Assembly: GCF_009674495.1 (NCBI RefSeq)
Contig: NZ_WKJN01000014.1
Span: 62,001-126,000, forward strand
Direction of reading: 5' to 3'
Length of the DNA: 64,000 nucleotides
Source: Duganella alba
Lineage (GTDB): Bacteria; Pseudomonadota; Gammaproteobacteria; Burkholderiales; Burkholderiaceae_D
In this document: positions 9,795-18,800 of the stretch, one piece after another
Layout: every line of letters begins with the position of its first letter
Position numbering within the stretch: the first letter of the stretch is position 1
Position numbers and translations under genes: made by a program
Notes under the pieces: model-generated
Database searches by the model: none
Told to the model about the DNA's origin: nothing
Seen by the model: only the letters and a program-made list of their open reading frames with translations

Positions 9795-10643
9795 CTACAG
9801 CGTGCGCGCCAGCCAGTCGGCGGTGAGGTCCATCACGCGTTGTGCGGCGCCACCGTTTTTCTGGAAGACGTTGAAGATGTGATCCGCGCCGCCAATCAGG
9901 GCTGCCTCCGCCGGCTTGCCGGGAACGAGCTTCAGCATCTGCGCATCGCCTTGCGGCAGGAAGTCATTGCTGCCACGGATGGTCAGGAAGGCGCCGGGGT
10001 AGTTGACCAGCGACTGATCCAGATTCACGCCACGGAAGCTTTCGTAGAACGCACGCTTGGTGGTGATACGCTTCCAGCCCGCCACGTCGTCGGTCGCCAC
10101 GCCCTCGCGCAGCGCTTTCTGTGCGGTTGGCGAGGACGCCATCTGCACCCATTGGTCGCCGCTCGGGGAAGACCACAGCACCATGCTGCGGAACCATTGT
10201 GGATGGCGGCCGCCGGTGATGATAGCGGTGGTGGCGCCCAGGCTCCAGCCAAGCACCGCGCTGCGCGCAGGCTGCACGCCCGGCTGCCTGGTCACGAAGG
10301 CATATGCCGCCTCGGTGTCTTCGATGCGGCTTTGCAGCGTCGATTCGATATCGCTGCGCTTGCGGTCTCCTTCGCCACGGAAGTTCACGCGCAGCGAAGC
10401 GATGCCCATCTGCGCCAGCCGCGCCGACATGCGCTTGCTCAGGTCCCCGGCGCCGTCCATGTCGTCGGCGAAGCCGTGCAGGAACAGCACCGTGCGGCCG
10501 TCCCACGCGCCATCCGGCGTGACCCAGGCGCCGTTGACGTCCGGTGCGATGGTGACGAGGTGTTCAGCCGCGCCGGCCAACGCCGGCGCACCGGCGACAG
10601 CCAAGGTGAATAAAACGGGTTGCAGCAGTGATGTGATACGCAT
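9795..10643 (-). CDS. alpha/beta hydrolase, secreted
   Basis: Start at 10643 (282 aa) gives a signal peptide ending near ALAGAA. The alpha/beta-hydrolase fold is shown by the oxyanion segment LFLHGFAD, the nucleophile elbow GWSLG (Ser134), Asp227 in GSNDFLP, and His255 in GGADHIF. It resembles small esterases or dienelactone-hydrolase-like enzymes; substrate unknown. Its start lies 2 nt after the stop of the upstream M23-type gene, so the two and a further hydrolase (11809-12582) form a - strand operon of exported or hydrolytic proteins. Confidence 0.82.
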   Translation of the reverse strand: MRITSLLQPVLFTLAVAGAPALAGAAEHLVTIAPDVNGAWVTPDGAWDGRTVLFLHGFADDMDGAGDLSKRMSARLAQMGIASLRVNFRGEGDRKRSDIESTLQSRIEDTEAAYAFVTRQPGVQPARSAVLGWSLGATTAIITGGRHPQWFRSMVLWSSPSGDQWVQMASSPTAQKALREGVATDDVAGWKRITTKRAFYESFRGVNLDQSLVNYPGAFLTIRGSNDFLPQGDAQMLKLVPGKPAEAALIGGADHIFNVFQKNGGAAQRVMDLTADWLARTL

Positions 10644-10645
10644 GG

Positions 10646-11797
10646 TTAGAATCCGATGATGTCGCCGTTCAGCGGCATGCGCCGATGCAGGCGCGCCGCG
10701 TTTGGCGAGATTGAAATGGTTGAATCTTTGTTCAGCGCGTCGCCTTCCGTTGTGTGGCCGGCTGGCGTGTAGCTGTCGAATACGAAGGGCAGTCCCTGCG
10801 AATCGGCGAAGCTGGTTTTGTCGGCCACGTGGAAGTGCAGGTGCGGCGCGCCTGCGCCGCCGGTTAGGCCAAGACGGGCCAGCACCGCGCCGCGCTTGAT
10901 GCGCTGCCCGATCTTGACCTGCACGCTGCCTTGCCGCAGGTGCGCGTAATGCACGAACACCTTGGGCGCCACTTCCAGTACGACGAAATTGCCATACAAG
11001 GTGCGCGCTGTCAGTTCGTCCGGTTGTTCCTGCGGCGACAGCGGCTTGCGGTCGGCCACGCCGTCCTGCACATCGCGCACGATGCCGTCGGCGACGGCCA
11101 GCACTTCGGTATTCCAGCCGACCCAGTCGGTGACGGCGCTGTCGGCCATTTTGTCGATCGGCACGCGCACCGCGTGGCCTTGCGCATCCAGGCCGAAGAA
11201 GTCGATGGCGTAGCGCTGCGGGATGGTCAGCAGTCCGTTCTGCGCGACGACGCTGCCCCAGTGGTGCGACTGCGCGTTGCCGGGGCCTTCGTCCGCCAGC
11301 CACAGGCCGGCGCGCAGCGGTGCGCCCAGCACGACGGGCGGCGCGGCGTTGACAGCGACGGGAATGTCGTCCGCCGTCTGCACCGCGCCCTTGGCGGTTC
11401 TGAAAGTCAGCGTATTGCGTAATGTGCGCGGTGGCGCGCCGGCCGGCAGCGTGGCGGCGATCAGCAGCATGGCGTGTGCGCCGCCTGGAATCGCCAGGCT
11501 GTCGTCGGCGTCCAGTTCCTTGCCGGGCCTGAGCAGGCCGGCCAGTTGCGCGCCGCTGAAGGTGGCGATGGGCGCGCTGCGGCCGTCCGCATAGACGCTG
11601 GCGGTGGTCAGCTGCAGCGTGCCGGTGTCGGCGTAGAAATTGCCGATATCGAGTTCATAGTACAGCCGCCGGCTGCCGTCGCCGGCTTCCACGGCTTGCG
11701 GCACATGCAGGGCGTGGACCACGACCGGCGCCTGTGCGCCCGCAGTCGCCATTGCATGAAAGGTCAGAAGACTAAGCAGCAAGGCGGGCAGGCGCAT
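10646..11797 (-). CDS. M23 (LytM-type) peptidase family protein, secreted
   Basis: The ATG at 11797 gives 383 aa with a signal peptide; a TTG 15 nt upstream would overlap the next gene by 4 nt and is less likely. The C-terminal third is a duplicated-hairpin-motif domain: HYAHL followed by GAPHLHFHVAD, where the HLH supplies zinc ligands, and an earlier RYAIDFFGLD segment supplies the Asp. M23 enzymes cleave peptidoglycan cross-bridges; relatives with a long N-terminal beta domain are often of unknown substrate. Acts in the periplasm. Followed immediately by a secreted alpha/beta hydrolase. Confidence 0.85.
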   Translation of the reverse strand: MRLPALLLSLLTFHAMATAGAQAPVVVHALHVPQAVEAGDGSRRLYYELDIGNFYADTGTLQLTTASVYADGRSAPIATFSGAQLAGLLRPGKELDADDSLAIPGGAHAMLLIAATLPAGAPPRTLRNTLTFRTAKGAVQTADDIPVAVNAAPPVVLGAPLRAGLWLADEGPGNAQSHHWGSVVAQNGLLTIPQRYAIDFFGLDAQGHAVRVPIDKMADSAVTDWVGWNTEVLAVADGIVRDVQDGVADRKPLSPQEQPDELTARTLYGNFVVLEVAPKVFVHYAHLRQGSVQVKIGQRIKRGAVLARLGLTGGAGAPHLHFHVADKTSFADSQGLPFVFDSYTPAGHTTEGDALNKDSTISISPNAARLHRRMPLNGDIIGF

Positions 11798-11808
11798 GGT
11801 GGGCTTTC

Positions 11809-12582
11809 TCAATCGATGGCGATTTCGGCGCCGCTCAGGAATTGAAGGATGACCGGGTTGACGATATCGGGATGGGTAATCGGTCCCATATGCGCGGTGC
11901 GCGTTTGCAGCGCGGTGGCGTTGGGCAGCGAGACGCCAAGCTGTTCGACCAGCAGGCGCGTGGAGGCGGGGCTGCGCTCGCCGGCCATCACCAGCGACGG
12001 CATGGTCAACATGGACAGATCGTCCAACGTTGCCGCTTCGCCCAACAGTGCCTGGAAGTCCAGCTTGACTTTGGCGATCTGCGCCACCATCTTGGATTGG
12101 GCGGCTTCGGGCGCGGCGTCGAAGGCGCCGTCGCGGTTCCAGTAGTCGATGAAGATGCGGGTGGCGTCGCGGTCGCTGGCACAGGCGCGGATGCGGCCCA
12201 CCACGCCGACGATTTCCGCCTTGGCCGGATGCTGCTCTGCCAAAAGGTGGAAGGCCACCGGCTCGAACAGCGTCAGCGACAGCACGCGCTGCGGCATGCG
12301 GCGCGCCATGTGCAGCGCGCAGGCGCCGCCGAAGGAATGGCCGATCAGGTGAAACGCTTCGCCCGGCTCCAGCCGTGTGCTGATGGCGGCCACCACGGCG
12401 TCCACCTCGTGCGCCAGCGTGTGGGTATAATCGGCGCCGGCGTCGGCAGGGAACGGCGAGGCGCCGTAGCCCTGCAGATCCACCGCGATGCAGCGATAAT
12501 CATCGCCCAGTTGCGCTTTCAGCGGCAGCCATTGGGACTTGGAACTCATGGAGCTATGCAGCAGGACGACAGCAGATTTCAT
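11809..12582 (-). CDS. alpha/beta hydrolase (esterase-like)
   Basis: A 257-residue cytoplasmic protein with no signal peptide. It has the oxyanion-loop segment VVLLHSSMSS near the N-terminus, the nucleophile elbow GHSFGG (Ser about residue 102), and a late conserved His near TAHMGPITHP. This arrangement matches the haloperoxidase/lipase-like branch of alpha/beta hydrolases. Substrate unknown. First gene of the - strand unit that continues into the M23-type and second hydrolase genes. Confidence 0.85.
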   Translation of the reverse strand: MKSAVVLLHSSMSSKSQWLPLKAQLGDDYRCIAVDLQGYGASPFPADAGADYTHTLAHEVDAVVAAISTRLEPGEAFHLIGHSFGGACALHMARRMPQRVLSLTLFEPVAFHLLAEQHPAKAEIVGVVGRIRACASDRDATRIFIDYWNRDGAFDAAPEAAQSKMVAQIAKVKLDFQALLGEAATLDDLSMLTMPSLVMAGERSPASTRLLVEQLGVSLPNATALQTRTAHMGPITHPDIVNPVILQFLSGAEIAID

Positions 12583-12722
12583 TGTCAGCGAGTCATGAAA
12601 AAGCGAAGCGAGGATTATACCGGGTTGCGTGGCCGGCCCGATGTGTGGTCTATACCACGCCGCCGCAAATTTTGTAGCTTGTGCGTGCAGCAGGCTTGCA
12701 CGAGAAGAGTAGAGTAGGAACT

Positions 12723-13559
12723 ATGAACAACAATTCCAAAAAAGTCGCGGGTCTGGCCGGCATCGTCAGCGTGCTCTGGATGGGACTTACCGCAGCGGTG
12801 GCCGCCAACCAGAAGCGGCTGCTGTTCAACCCACTGGGCAGCAAGCGCGAGGTGCTGAAGCCTTACAGCTCGGGTCACCGCACGCGGCCTATCGTCGTGC
12901 GTTCCAAGGACGGCACGCGCTTGTCCGGCTGGCTGATGACGCCGCCGGTGGCGGGGCCGCATCCGGGCGTGGTGTATTTCGGCGGCCGTTCCGAGGAAGT
13001 GTCCTGGGTGGCGCGCGACGCCGGCAAGCTGTTTCCCGGCATGGCGGTGCTGGCGGTGAATTACCGCGGCTATGGCGATTCGCATGGCGATCCGGCCGAG
13101 GAACACTTTGTCGAGGATGGCCGCATGCTGTTCGACTGGCTCAGCGAACGTCATCACGTCGATCCGAAGCGCATCGCCGTGGTCGGCCGCAGCCTGGGAT
13201 CCGGCGTGGCGGTGCAGGTGGCGATGGAGCGCGACGCCAACTCCATCGTGCTGATTACGCCTTACGATTCCATCCTGGCCATCGCCAAGCGCAAGTTCAA
13301 GACGCTGCCGGTGGAGTACGTGCTGCGGCATAAGTTCGAATCGGTGAAGTATGCGTCGCAGCTGAAGGCGCCGACCTATGTATTGCGCGCGGCGGTCGAT
13401 GACATCGTGCCGCATTCGCATACCGATCTGCTGGTGCAGAAATTGGGGACGCTGCACGCGGACGAAATCATTCCTGATTCCGACCACCTCAACATTCCTT
13501 ATCTGGAATCGACGCAGACGCGCATCGCCAGTTTCCTGGCGAGCCGCTTCAGTGCTTAG
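12723..13559 (+). CDS. alpha/beta hydrolase with N-terminal membrane anchor (BEM46-like)
   Basis: The ATG at 12723 follows a TAGGA ribosome-binding site; 278 aa. Residues 8-28 form a hydrophobic anchor, and the hydrolase domain then faces the periplasm. Motifs: NYRGYGDSHG, the nucleophile elbow GRSLGSG, Asp in DDIVPHSHT, and the C-terminal SDHLNIP His. This order matches the ABHD13/BEM46 group of serine hydrolases, whose substrates are mostly unknown. The 3' end overlaps the convergent DUF3422 gene by 11 nt. Confidence 0.85.
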   Translation: MNNNSKKVAGLAGIVSVLWMGLTAAVAANQKRLLFNPLGSKREVLKPYSSGHRTRPIVVRSKDGTRLSGWLMTPPVAGPHPGVVYFGGRSEEVSWVARDAGKLFPGMAVLAVNYRGYGDSHGDPAEEHFVEDGRMLFDWLSERHHVDPKRIAVVGRSLGSGVAVQVAMERDANSIVLITPYDSILAIAKRKFKTLPVEYVLRHKFESVKYASQLKAPTYVLRAAVDDIVPHSHTDLLVQKLGTLHADEIIPDSDHLNIPYLESTQTRIASFLASRFSA

Positions 13560-14892
13560 CAGACCCCGATAGCTGGTGATGCAGGCGGCGCAGGCCTAGC
13601 CACACGGCGCCGATCACCAGCGGCACGGCGATGCCGGTCATCAGGTCCGGATTCACCGGCAGGCTGCCGGCTTTCATCGCCTTGCCGACGTAGCCCACCA
13701 ATCCCAGCGTGTAGTACGAAATCGCCGCCACCGACAGGCCTTCCACCGCCTGCTGCAAGCGCAGCTGCTGGGCCGCGCGCGCGTCCAGCGATTGTAGGAT
13801 CTTGCGATTCTGCTGTTCCTGCTCGATGCCGACGCGTGTGCGCAGCAGGTCGTTGCTGCGTGCGATACGTTTGGCCAGCGTCTCCTGCCGCTGCGCCACC
13901 GAAGTACAGGTGTTCATCGCCGGCGCCAGGCGGCGCCCCATGAACTCCGCCAGCGTCGGCGTGCCTTCAATGCGCACTTCGCGCAGCTCCTGGATGCGCG
14001 ACTGCACCAGGTTGAAATAAGCCTGCGAGGCGGCGAAACGGTAGCTGTTGCTGACCGAGATTTTCTCCAGCTGCGCGGCCAGGCTGGTGATGCGGTTCAG
14101 CAGATCCTGATCGTCGTTGGCTTCGTCCTTGACCAGCGTGGCGGTCAGTCCGGCCAGTTCGTTCTCGATGGTGTTCAGCGCCGGTTGCGTGGCTTCGGCC
14201 TGCGGCAGGCCCATCAAGGCCATCATGCGGTAGGTTTCGATTTCCAGCAGGCGGCCCACCAGGCGGCCGGGCTGGAATTCGCGCAGCTGCTGGTCGCGTA
14301 CCACGAAGCGGCTGAAGCCATCCGGCTGGATCAGGAAATCGGTCCATACCTCGGCGTTGCCGCCGGCGCTGCTGCCCACCAGCGACTTGCCCTGGAACAG
14401 ATCGCTGATGCCGTCGGCGAAGCTGTTGTCGCCGGCCGCTTCCTTGCACAGCAGGACGTGGGCGGCGACGATGATCTTGCCGTGCAAGCCGGCCAGCCAT
14501 TCCTGCGGCACGTGCTGCAGCGGCATGCGCTCGAACGAAGCGCGGCAATCCAGGCCTGGCTCGCCGCGTTCGACGAAGGTGTAGGTGGCGAACTCGGTAT
14601 GGCATTCCCACTTCAGGCGGAAGCGCCCGAAGTCATGGAAGAAGTAGCGCGCCTGCGGATGCGGGCCGGCCACGCCATAGTGCACGCACAGCTGCTCCAG
14701 GATCTGGTGCTGGCTGGCGCGGTGGTTCTGGCGCGACGGCTGGTCCTGTTGCAGATACAGCGCGAAATGGGTCAGGCTTTCCGGCGCCTGCAGATGCAGG
14801 AATGGCCGTGAATGGATCTCGGCCGACAGCGGAACCCGCATCGGGTGATTCAGCTTGGCGAAATCGGCGTTGGCGCGATAGGCGAGCGACAT
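13549..14892 (-). CDS. DUF3422 family membrane protein
   Basis: A 447-residue protein recognised as DUF3422 by its N-terminal segment around ANADFAKLNHP and EIHSRPFL, a central region with a coiled-coil stretch (about residues 240-370), and two C-terminal transmembrane segments (about 380-400 and 415-437). Function is unknown; the architecture suggests a cytoplasmic domain tethered to the inner membrane. It sits 15 nt after the ldhA start, so it is probably not co-transcribed from the ldhA promoter but lies downstream on a different unit; no other clue from context. Confidence 0.85.
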   Translation of the reverse strand: MSLAYRANADFAKLNHPMRVPLSAEIHSRPFLHLQAPESLTHFALYLQQDQPSRQNHRASQHQILEQLCVHYGVAGPHPQARYFFHDFGRFRLKWECHTEFATYTFVERGEPGLDCRASFERMPLQHVPQEWLAGLHGKIIVAAHVLLCKEAAGDNSFADGISDLFQGKSLVGSSAGGNAEVWTDFLIQPDGFSRFVVRDQQLREFQPGRLVGRLLEIETYRMMALMGLPQAEATQPALNTIENELAGLTATLVKDEANDDQDLLNRITSLAAQLEKISVSNSYRFAASQAYFNLVQSRIQELREVRIEGTPTLAEFMGRRLAPAMNTCTSVAQRQETLAKRIARSNDLLRTRVGIEQEQQNRKILQSLDARAAQQLRLQQAVEGLSVAAISYYTLGLVGYVGKAMKAGSLPVNPDLMTGIAVPLVIGAVWLGLRRLHHQLSGSAKH

Positions 14893-14907
14893 GAACTTCC
14901 TTAAAAA

Positions 14908-15909
14908 CTAGGTGGTGGGGAGCGCGTTGGCGCAGGGCGAACCCTGCGTGTGGCAGGCGAGATTGGCAAAGGTGACGGCGGCGATTTCCCGCATGGCCTC
15001 AATGGTAAAGAAGCCCTGGTGTCCGGTGACCAGCACGTTGGGGAAGGTCATCAGCCGCTGGAACACGTCGTCGGCGATGATGTCGCTGGAGTGGTCCTGG
15101 AAGAAGAGGGTGCTTTCCTGCTCATAGACGTCGATGGCCAGCGCGCCGAGCTGGCCGGATTTCAGTGCCTCGATCACGGCGGCGGTGTCGATCAAGCCGC
15201 CGCGCGAGGTGTTGACCAGCATGGCCCCTGGCTTCATGCGCGCCAGGCTGGCGGCGTTGATTATGTGGCGGGTGGCGTCCATCAGCGGGCAATGCAGCGA
15301 CACCACGTCCGACTGCGCCAGCAGCGCGTCGAGCGGTGCGCGTTCGGCCACCTGGTCCAGCTGCGGCGTGGGCGCCGGATCGCTGACCAGCACCTTGCAG
15401 CCCAGGCCGTGGAAGATGCGGGCGGCGCAGGCGCCGATCTGGCCGGCGCCGACGATGCCGACGGTTTTGCCGTGCAGGGTCACGCCCAGCAGGCCGTCCA
15501 GCGCGAAATTGCCTTCGCGGACGCGCGCATAGGCGCGGTGGGTGCGGCGGTTGAGCGTCATCGCCAGCGCCAGCGCGTGTTCGGCCACCGCTTCCGGCGC
15601 GTAGGCCGGCACGCGCGCCATGAACAGGCCAAGCCGTGCACCCGCCTGCAGGTCGACGTTGTTGAAGCCGGCGCAGCGCAGCAGCACGGCGCCCACGCCC
15701 AGCGCGTGCAGGGCTTCCAGCACCGGCGCGTCCAGCAGGTCGTTGACGAATACGCAGACGGCGGCGCAGCCTTGCGCCAGCGGCACGGTGTCCAGCTCCA
15801 GCCGGTCGGAGAAATAGACCGCCTCCACGCCGGGCGCGGGCAGGGCGGCGCGCGCTTCGTCGAGGAAGCGGCGGTCGTAGGGCTGGGCGCTGTAGACGGC
15901 GATTTTCAT
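14908..15909 (-). CDS. ldhA: D-lactate dehydrogenase (2-hydroxyacid dehydrogenase family)
   Basis: A 333-residue NAD-dependent D-2-hydroxyacid dehydrogenase. The Rossmann motif GIVGAGQIG is near residue 150. Catalytic residues are visible as Arg in NTSRGGLI, Glu in DVYEQE, and His in TGHQGF. The loop LFFQDHS is characteristic of fermentative LdhA rather than of SerA or glyoxylate reductases. It reduces pyruvate to D-lactate with NADH in the cytosol, useful under oxygen limitation. The start overlaps the upstream DinB-family stop by 4 nt (ATGA), so the two are co-translated. Confidence 0.9.
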   Translation of the reverse strand: MKIAVYSAQPYDRRFLDEARAALPAPGVEAVYFSDRLELDTVPLAQGCAAVCVFVNDLLDAPVLEALHALGVGAVLLRCAGFNNVDLQAGARLGLFMARVPAYAPEAVAEHALALAMTLNRRTHRAYARVREGNFALDGLLGVTLHGKTVGIVGAGQIGACAARIFHGLGCKVLVSDPAPTPQLDQVAERAPLDALLAQSDVVSLHCPLMDATRHIINAASLARMKPGAMLVNTSRGGLIDTAAVIEALKSGQLGALAIDVYEQESTLFFQDHSSDIIADDVFQRLMTFPNVLVTGHQGFFTIEAMREIAAVTFANLACHTQGSPCANALPTT

Positions 15910-16442
15910 GGCAGCTCCGGCACCAGCACGATGATATCGGTCACGCCGAGATCGACGCCGGCCTGTGTCAGCAATGTGCTGGCCTGGCCGCGATGGTGGG
16001 TCTGGTGGTTGAAGAAGTGTAGCAGAACCAGGCCGAACTCCTTGCGGTATAAATCGCCGCGGGTACTGCGGTATTCAAAGGGCTGCGCCAGGTCGGCTGC
16101 CGTGAGCTGCGCCGCCAGGGCGCTGATGACGGCGTCCAGCCGCTCGCGGTGTGCGCGCAGCGTGGCCAGGTCGTCGCCGAAGGAATGCGTCAGCGACGCC
16201 GGCTGCGGCGTGTCGCGTACCGCTTGCAGCGCCGGGAACTGCGCCGGGTGCGCGGCGAAGCGCTTGAGCCAGAGCGTGTCGGCGGTCAGCAGGTGATTCA
16301 GCGTGCCGGCCAGCGAGCCAAAGAAGGCCTGGCGGTCGGCCGTGAATTCGCCCGCCGGCAGTTTCGCTGCGGCGTCGTAGAGTTGCTGGTTCATGCCGGA
16401 GTTGTAGCGCGCCAGCAGGCTAAAGTGTTCAGTGACGCTCAT
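15906..16442 (-). CDS. DinB family protein
   Basis: A 178-residue four-helix-bundle protein of the DinB/YfiT type. The putative metal ligands are the His in GTLNHLL and the two in FFNHQTHHRGQ near the C-terminus, with the usual spacing. DinB proteins include thiol-dependent transferases and many members with no known function. Coupled to ldhA by a 4-nt overlap, and its start overlaps the upstream hypothetical gene's end by 14 nt. Confidence 0.88.
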   Translation of the reverse strand: MSVTEHFSLLARYNSGMNQQLYDAAAKLPAGEFTADRQAFFGSLAGTLNHLLTADTLWLKRFAAHPAQFPALQAVRDTPQPASLTHSFGDDLATLRAHRERLDAVISALAAQLTAADLAQPFEYRSTRGDLYRKEFGLVLLHFFNHQTHHRGQASTLLTQAGVDLGVTDIIVLVPELP

Positions 16443-17970
16443 CAGGTATCGCGGACGGATTCGATTGCAGGAAGATCTGCTTGTTCAGGGTGGCCAGCAT
16501 CTGCGTGCGCTGGTCGTCGGTCAGTGGATCGAGACCGTAGCGTTCCGGTTCCAGCGTCGGCACCAGGTCGCGCGACATCGCCTTGCCGGTCGGCGTGGTC
16601 TGGTCGTCCTTCAGTTTGCCCAGCATGTATTTCAGCGTCCGTATCGACTGGTGCGCCTGCGTTTCCAGCGAGGCCTTGGCCAGCACGCCTTTCTCGTAGC
16701 TGATGCTGGTGGTACTGCTGGCGCTGTCGTCGATGATGTTGTACTTGTAGTTCTGCGAGTTGGGCGACATGTCCAATCTCAGCAACGCACCGGCTTTCAC
16801 CGGCTCGTGATAGCGCGCCTTCAGGTGCGACTCCTGCTTCTGCGAGACGCCCCGGTCCAGCTGCGAGGTGCCGCTGATGCTGGTCTTCTGCGACAGGTCG
16901 TAGGCGAAGCTGTCCTTTTCCGTCGGGCGCATCGGATTGGACGACACCTCGGTTTGCGCGAACGAGGCGGTAAAGTCGGCCAGGCCGGTGGTCAGCGCGT
17001 GATCCTGGTCGGTCAGGAAAATGCTTTGCGGCGAGACCGGCGGCGGCGTGCCATAGTCGCTGTTCATGCCGGTGAAGGCGTCCTTGAACATCGTGATCAT
17101 GTCGCCGTTACCCTGGCCGCGCACGCCGGCCTGGTCGACCTGCTGCAGATAGTTCTTCAGCGCCGTGGCCTGCTGCTCTTTGCTGCCCCAGCTGGCGGGC
17201 TTGCTCAGATCGACGCCGATGCTGGCGTTGCCGGCGGGGCCGTTGAAGCTCAGCGTGCGCTGCGTGCTGTCGGCATGGAAGTCCAGCTGTTGCGTGTCGC
17301 TGCCGTTGATCTTGACCTGGCCTTTCAGGTCCACCGACGCCAGCGCGCTGCTGTCGAACTGCGTCAGGCCGGCGATGTCGATATGCGGCGGGTCTTGGCT
17401 CAAGCCATCGATGGATTTCTGGAAGGCGTCGGACAATTCACCCAGCGCCTTGCGCTCCGTGTCGGTCAGCTTGCCGTCGACGTGCGCCTCCACGGCGATG
17501 CTGTTGTCGCCCGCGTCCAGCTTCAGTTCAACCTTGGCGCCGCTGCGGGTGGTGATGCTCAGCGAGATCTGGTTGTCGCCCATGCCGTGCTGCGATACCT
17601 GCGACGGCGATACCAGCATGTCGTAGGTATTGGCCTGCGTGCCGCCGGGCGCCTGCTGCACCGTCTGCGAAAAGTCCGCGCCGTCGTAGGCCACCTGTTT
17701 CAGCAGCTCGCCGCCCAGGCCTTTCAGGCGGCTGGCGCCGACCTCGTTGCCGAAGTTCCGCGCCATCAGGCTGGCGGAGGTGCTGCGGGTGCGGTTTTCC
17801 CACACCAGCGCCTTGTCGGACACCGGCGCGGCGGCCGCGCCCAGTGACACCACGGTGGAAGAACCATTGCCGGTGGTGCTGGCGGCGCTGGACGTGGACG
17901 TGTAACTGCCGGCCGCCGTCGGAGCGGTGATGGCTGGCGTGGTCCGGTTGATGGAGGCGATCGTTGTCAT
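16429..17970 (-). CDS. hypothetical protein, Ser/Thr-rich N-terminus
   Basis: Start at 17970 (MTTIASINRT...) gives 513 aa; longer in-frame starts run into the HAD gene and are low quality. The first 50 residues are rich in Ser, Thr and Ala and look disordered; the rest is a mixture of polar beta-like and helical segments with no signal peptide, no transmembrane segment and no catalytic motif I recognise. The low-complexity head resembles that of the DUF5610-like protein at 43319-43933, but I do not see homology. Function unknown. Confidence 0.75.
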   Translation of the reverse strand: MTTIASINRTTPAITAPTAAGSYTSTSSAASTTGNGSSTVVSLGAAAAPVSDKALVWENRTRSTSASLMARNFGNEVGASRLKGLGGELLKQVAYDGADFSQTVQQAPGGTQANTYDMLVSPSQVSQHGMGDNQISLSITTRSGAKVELKLDAGDNSIAVEAHVDGKLTDTERKALGELSDAFQKSIDGLSQDPPHIDIAGLTQFDSSALASVDLKGQVKINGSDTQQLDFHADSTQRTLSFNGPAGNASIGVDLSKPASWGSKEQQATALKNYLQQVDQAGVRGQGNGDMITMFKDAFTGMNSDYGTPPPVSPQSIFLTDQDHALTTGLADFTASFAQTEVSSNPMRPTEKDSFAYDLSQKTSISGTSQLDRGVSQKQESHLKARYHEPVKAGALLRLDMSPNSQNYKYNIIDDSASSTTSISYEKGVLAKASLETQAHQSIRTLKYMLGKLKDDQTTPTGKAMSRDLVPTLEPERYGLDPLTDDQRTQMLATLNKQIFLQSNPSAIPDERH

Positions 17971-18001
17971 AACCTCATTATCGGCCGGTTTTGCGGCTTC
18001 T

Positions 18002-18709
18002 TTACGCCGCGCGGTGCAACTGCGGCTTCGGCGCCGGCACGAACGGGCTGGTTTGCAGTTCGTGCAGGGCGTCGAAGGTGATGAACTGGCGCGGGCGCAC
18101 CACGTCCGTGCCGTAGGGCGCGACGGAGACGGTCCACAGGCCGGCATCGGCAGCCGCGCGCAGGGCCGGCACGGCGGTGTCGATGACGATGGCGTCCTGC
18201 GGCTGGACGCCCATGGCGTGCAGCGCGTGCGCATACGGACCGGTGCCGGCAGGGCCGTCGAAACTGGCGCCGCCCGCGACCACGCTGAACAGGCTGGTGA
18301 CATCGGCGCCGAAGTGGCGCTCCAGCAGCGCCGAGGTGGCCGGCGCCGGCAGGTCGGTCAGGATGCAGATCTTGCAGCCGGCGGCAGCGGCGTCCTCGAT
18401 CAGCGCCAGCGCGGCGGCCTGCGCCTGCGGCGGACGCGCCAGGATCGCCTGATGGAACTGGCGGTGCTTGTCTTCGAACAGTTCGGCGACGCGCTGTTTT
18501 TCGCGCGACAGCGGCGGCAGGGCGACGGCGGAACCGATGGCGCGCGCATAGCCGTGGGTGGCGGCGGCTGCGCGCAGCGCCGGCAAGGTCCAGCGCAGCG
18601 ACAGGCCGGCGTTGGCAAACGCCGCATTGCAGGCTGCCAGGTGCAGCGCTTCGGTATCGAACAGAACGCCGTCCAGGCCCAGGAAGATCACGTCTATGCT
18701 CATGTTCAT
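18002..18709 (-). CDS. HAD-like protein with degenerate motif I
   Basis: A 235-residue protein with the overall layout of a CbbY/beta-phosphoglucomutase-type HAD phosphatase: motif I LDGVLFDTE at the N-terminus, a helical cap, motif II ILTD, and a motif-IV-like VIDTAVPALRAA. The nucleophile position is changed: the usual D-x-D-G reads GLDG here (Gly codon GGC where the attacking Asp should be), so classical phosphoryl transfer is unlikely. It may be a binding or regulatory homologue. Start at 18709 or at the second Met, 18703. Divergent from a LysR gene. Confidence 0.8.
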   Translation of the reverse strand: MNMSIDVIFLGLDGVLFDTEALHLAACNAAFANAGLSLRWTLPALRAAAATHGYARAIGSAVALPPLSREKQRVAELFEDKHRQFHQAILARPPQAQAAALALIEDAAAAGCKICILTDLPAPATSALLERHFGADVTSLFSVVAGGASFDGPAGTGPYAHALHAMGVQPQDAIVIDTAVPALRAAADAGLWTVSVAPYGTDVVRPRQFITFDALHELQTSPFVPAPKPQLHRAA

Positions 18710-18800
18710 TCTCGCTCAACGATGTCAGATACCTATCAATATAGAGGTAGAATGAACAAAAGAAAAATTAAAGATTATGGATAATTAATAAGGAATGCTT

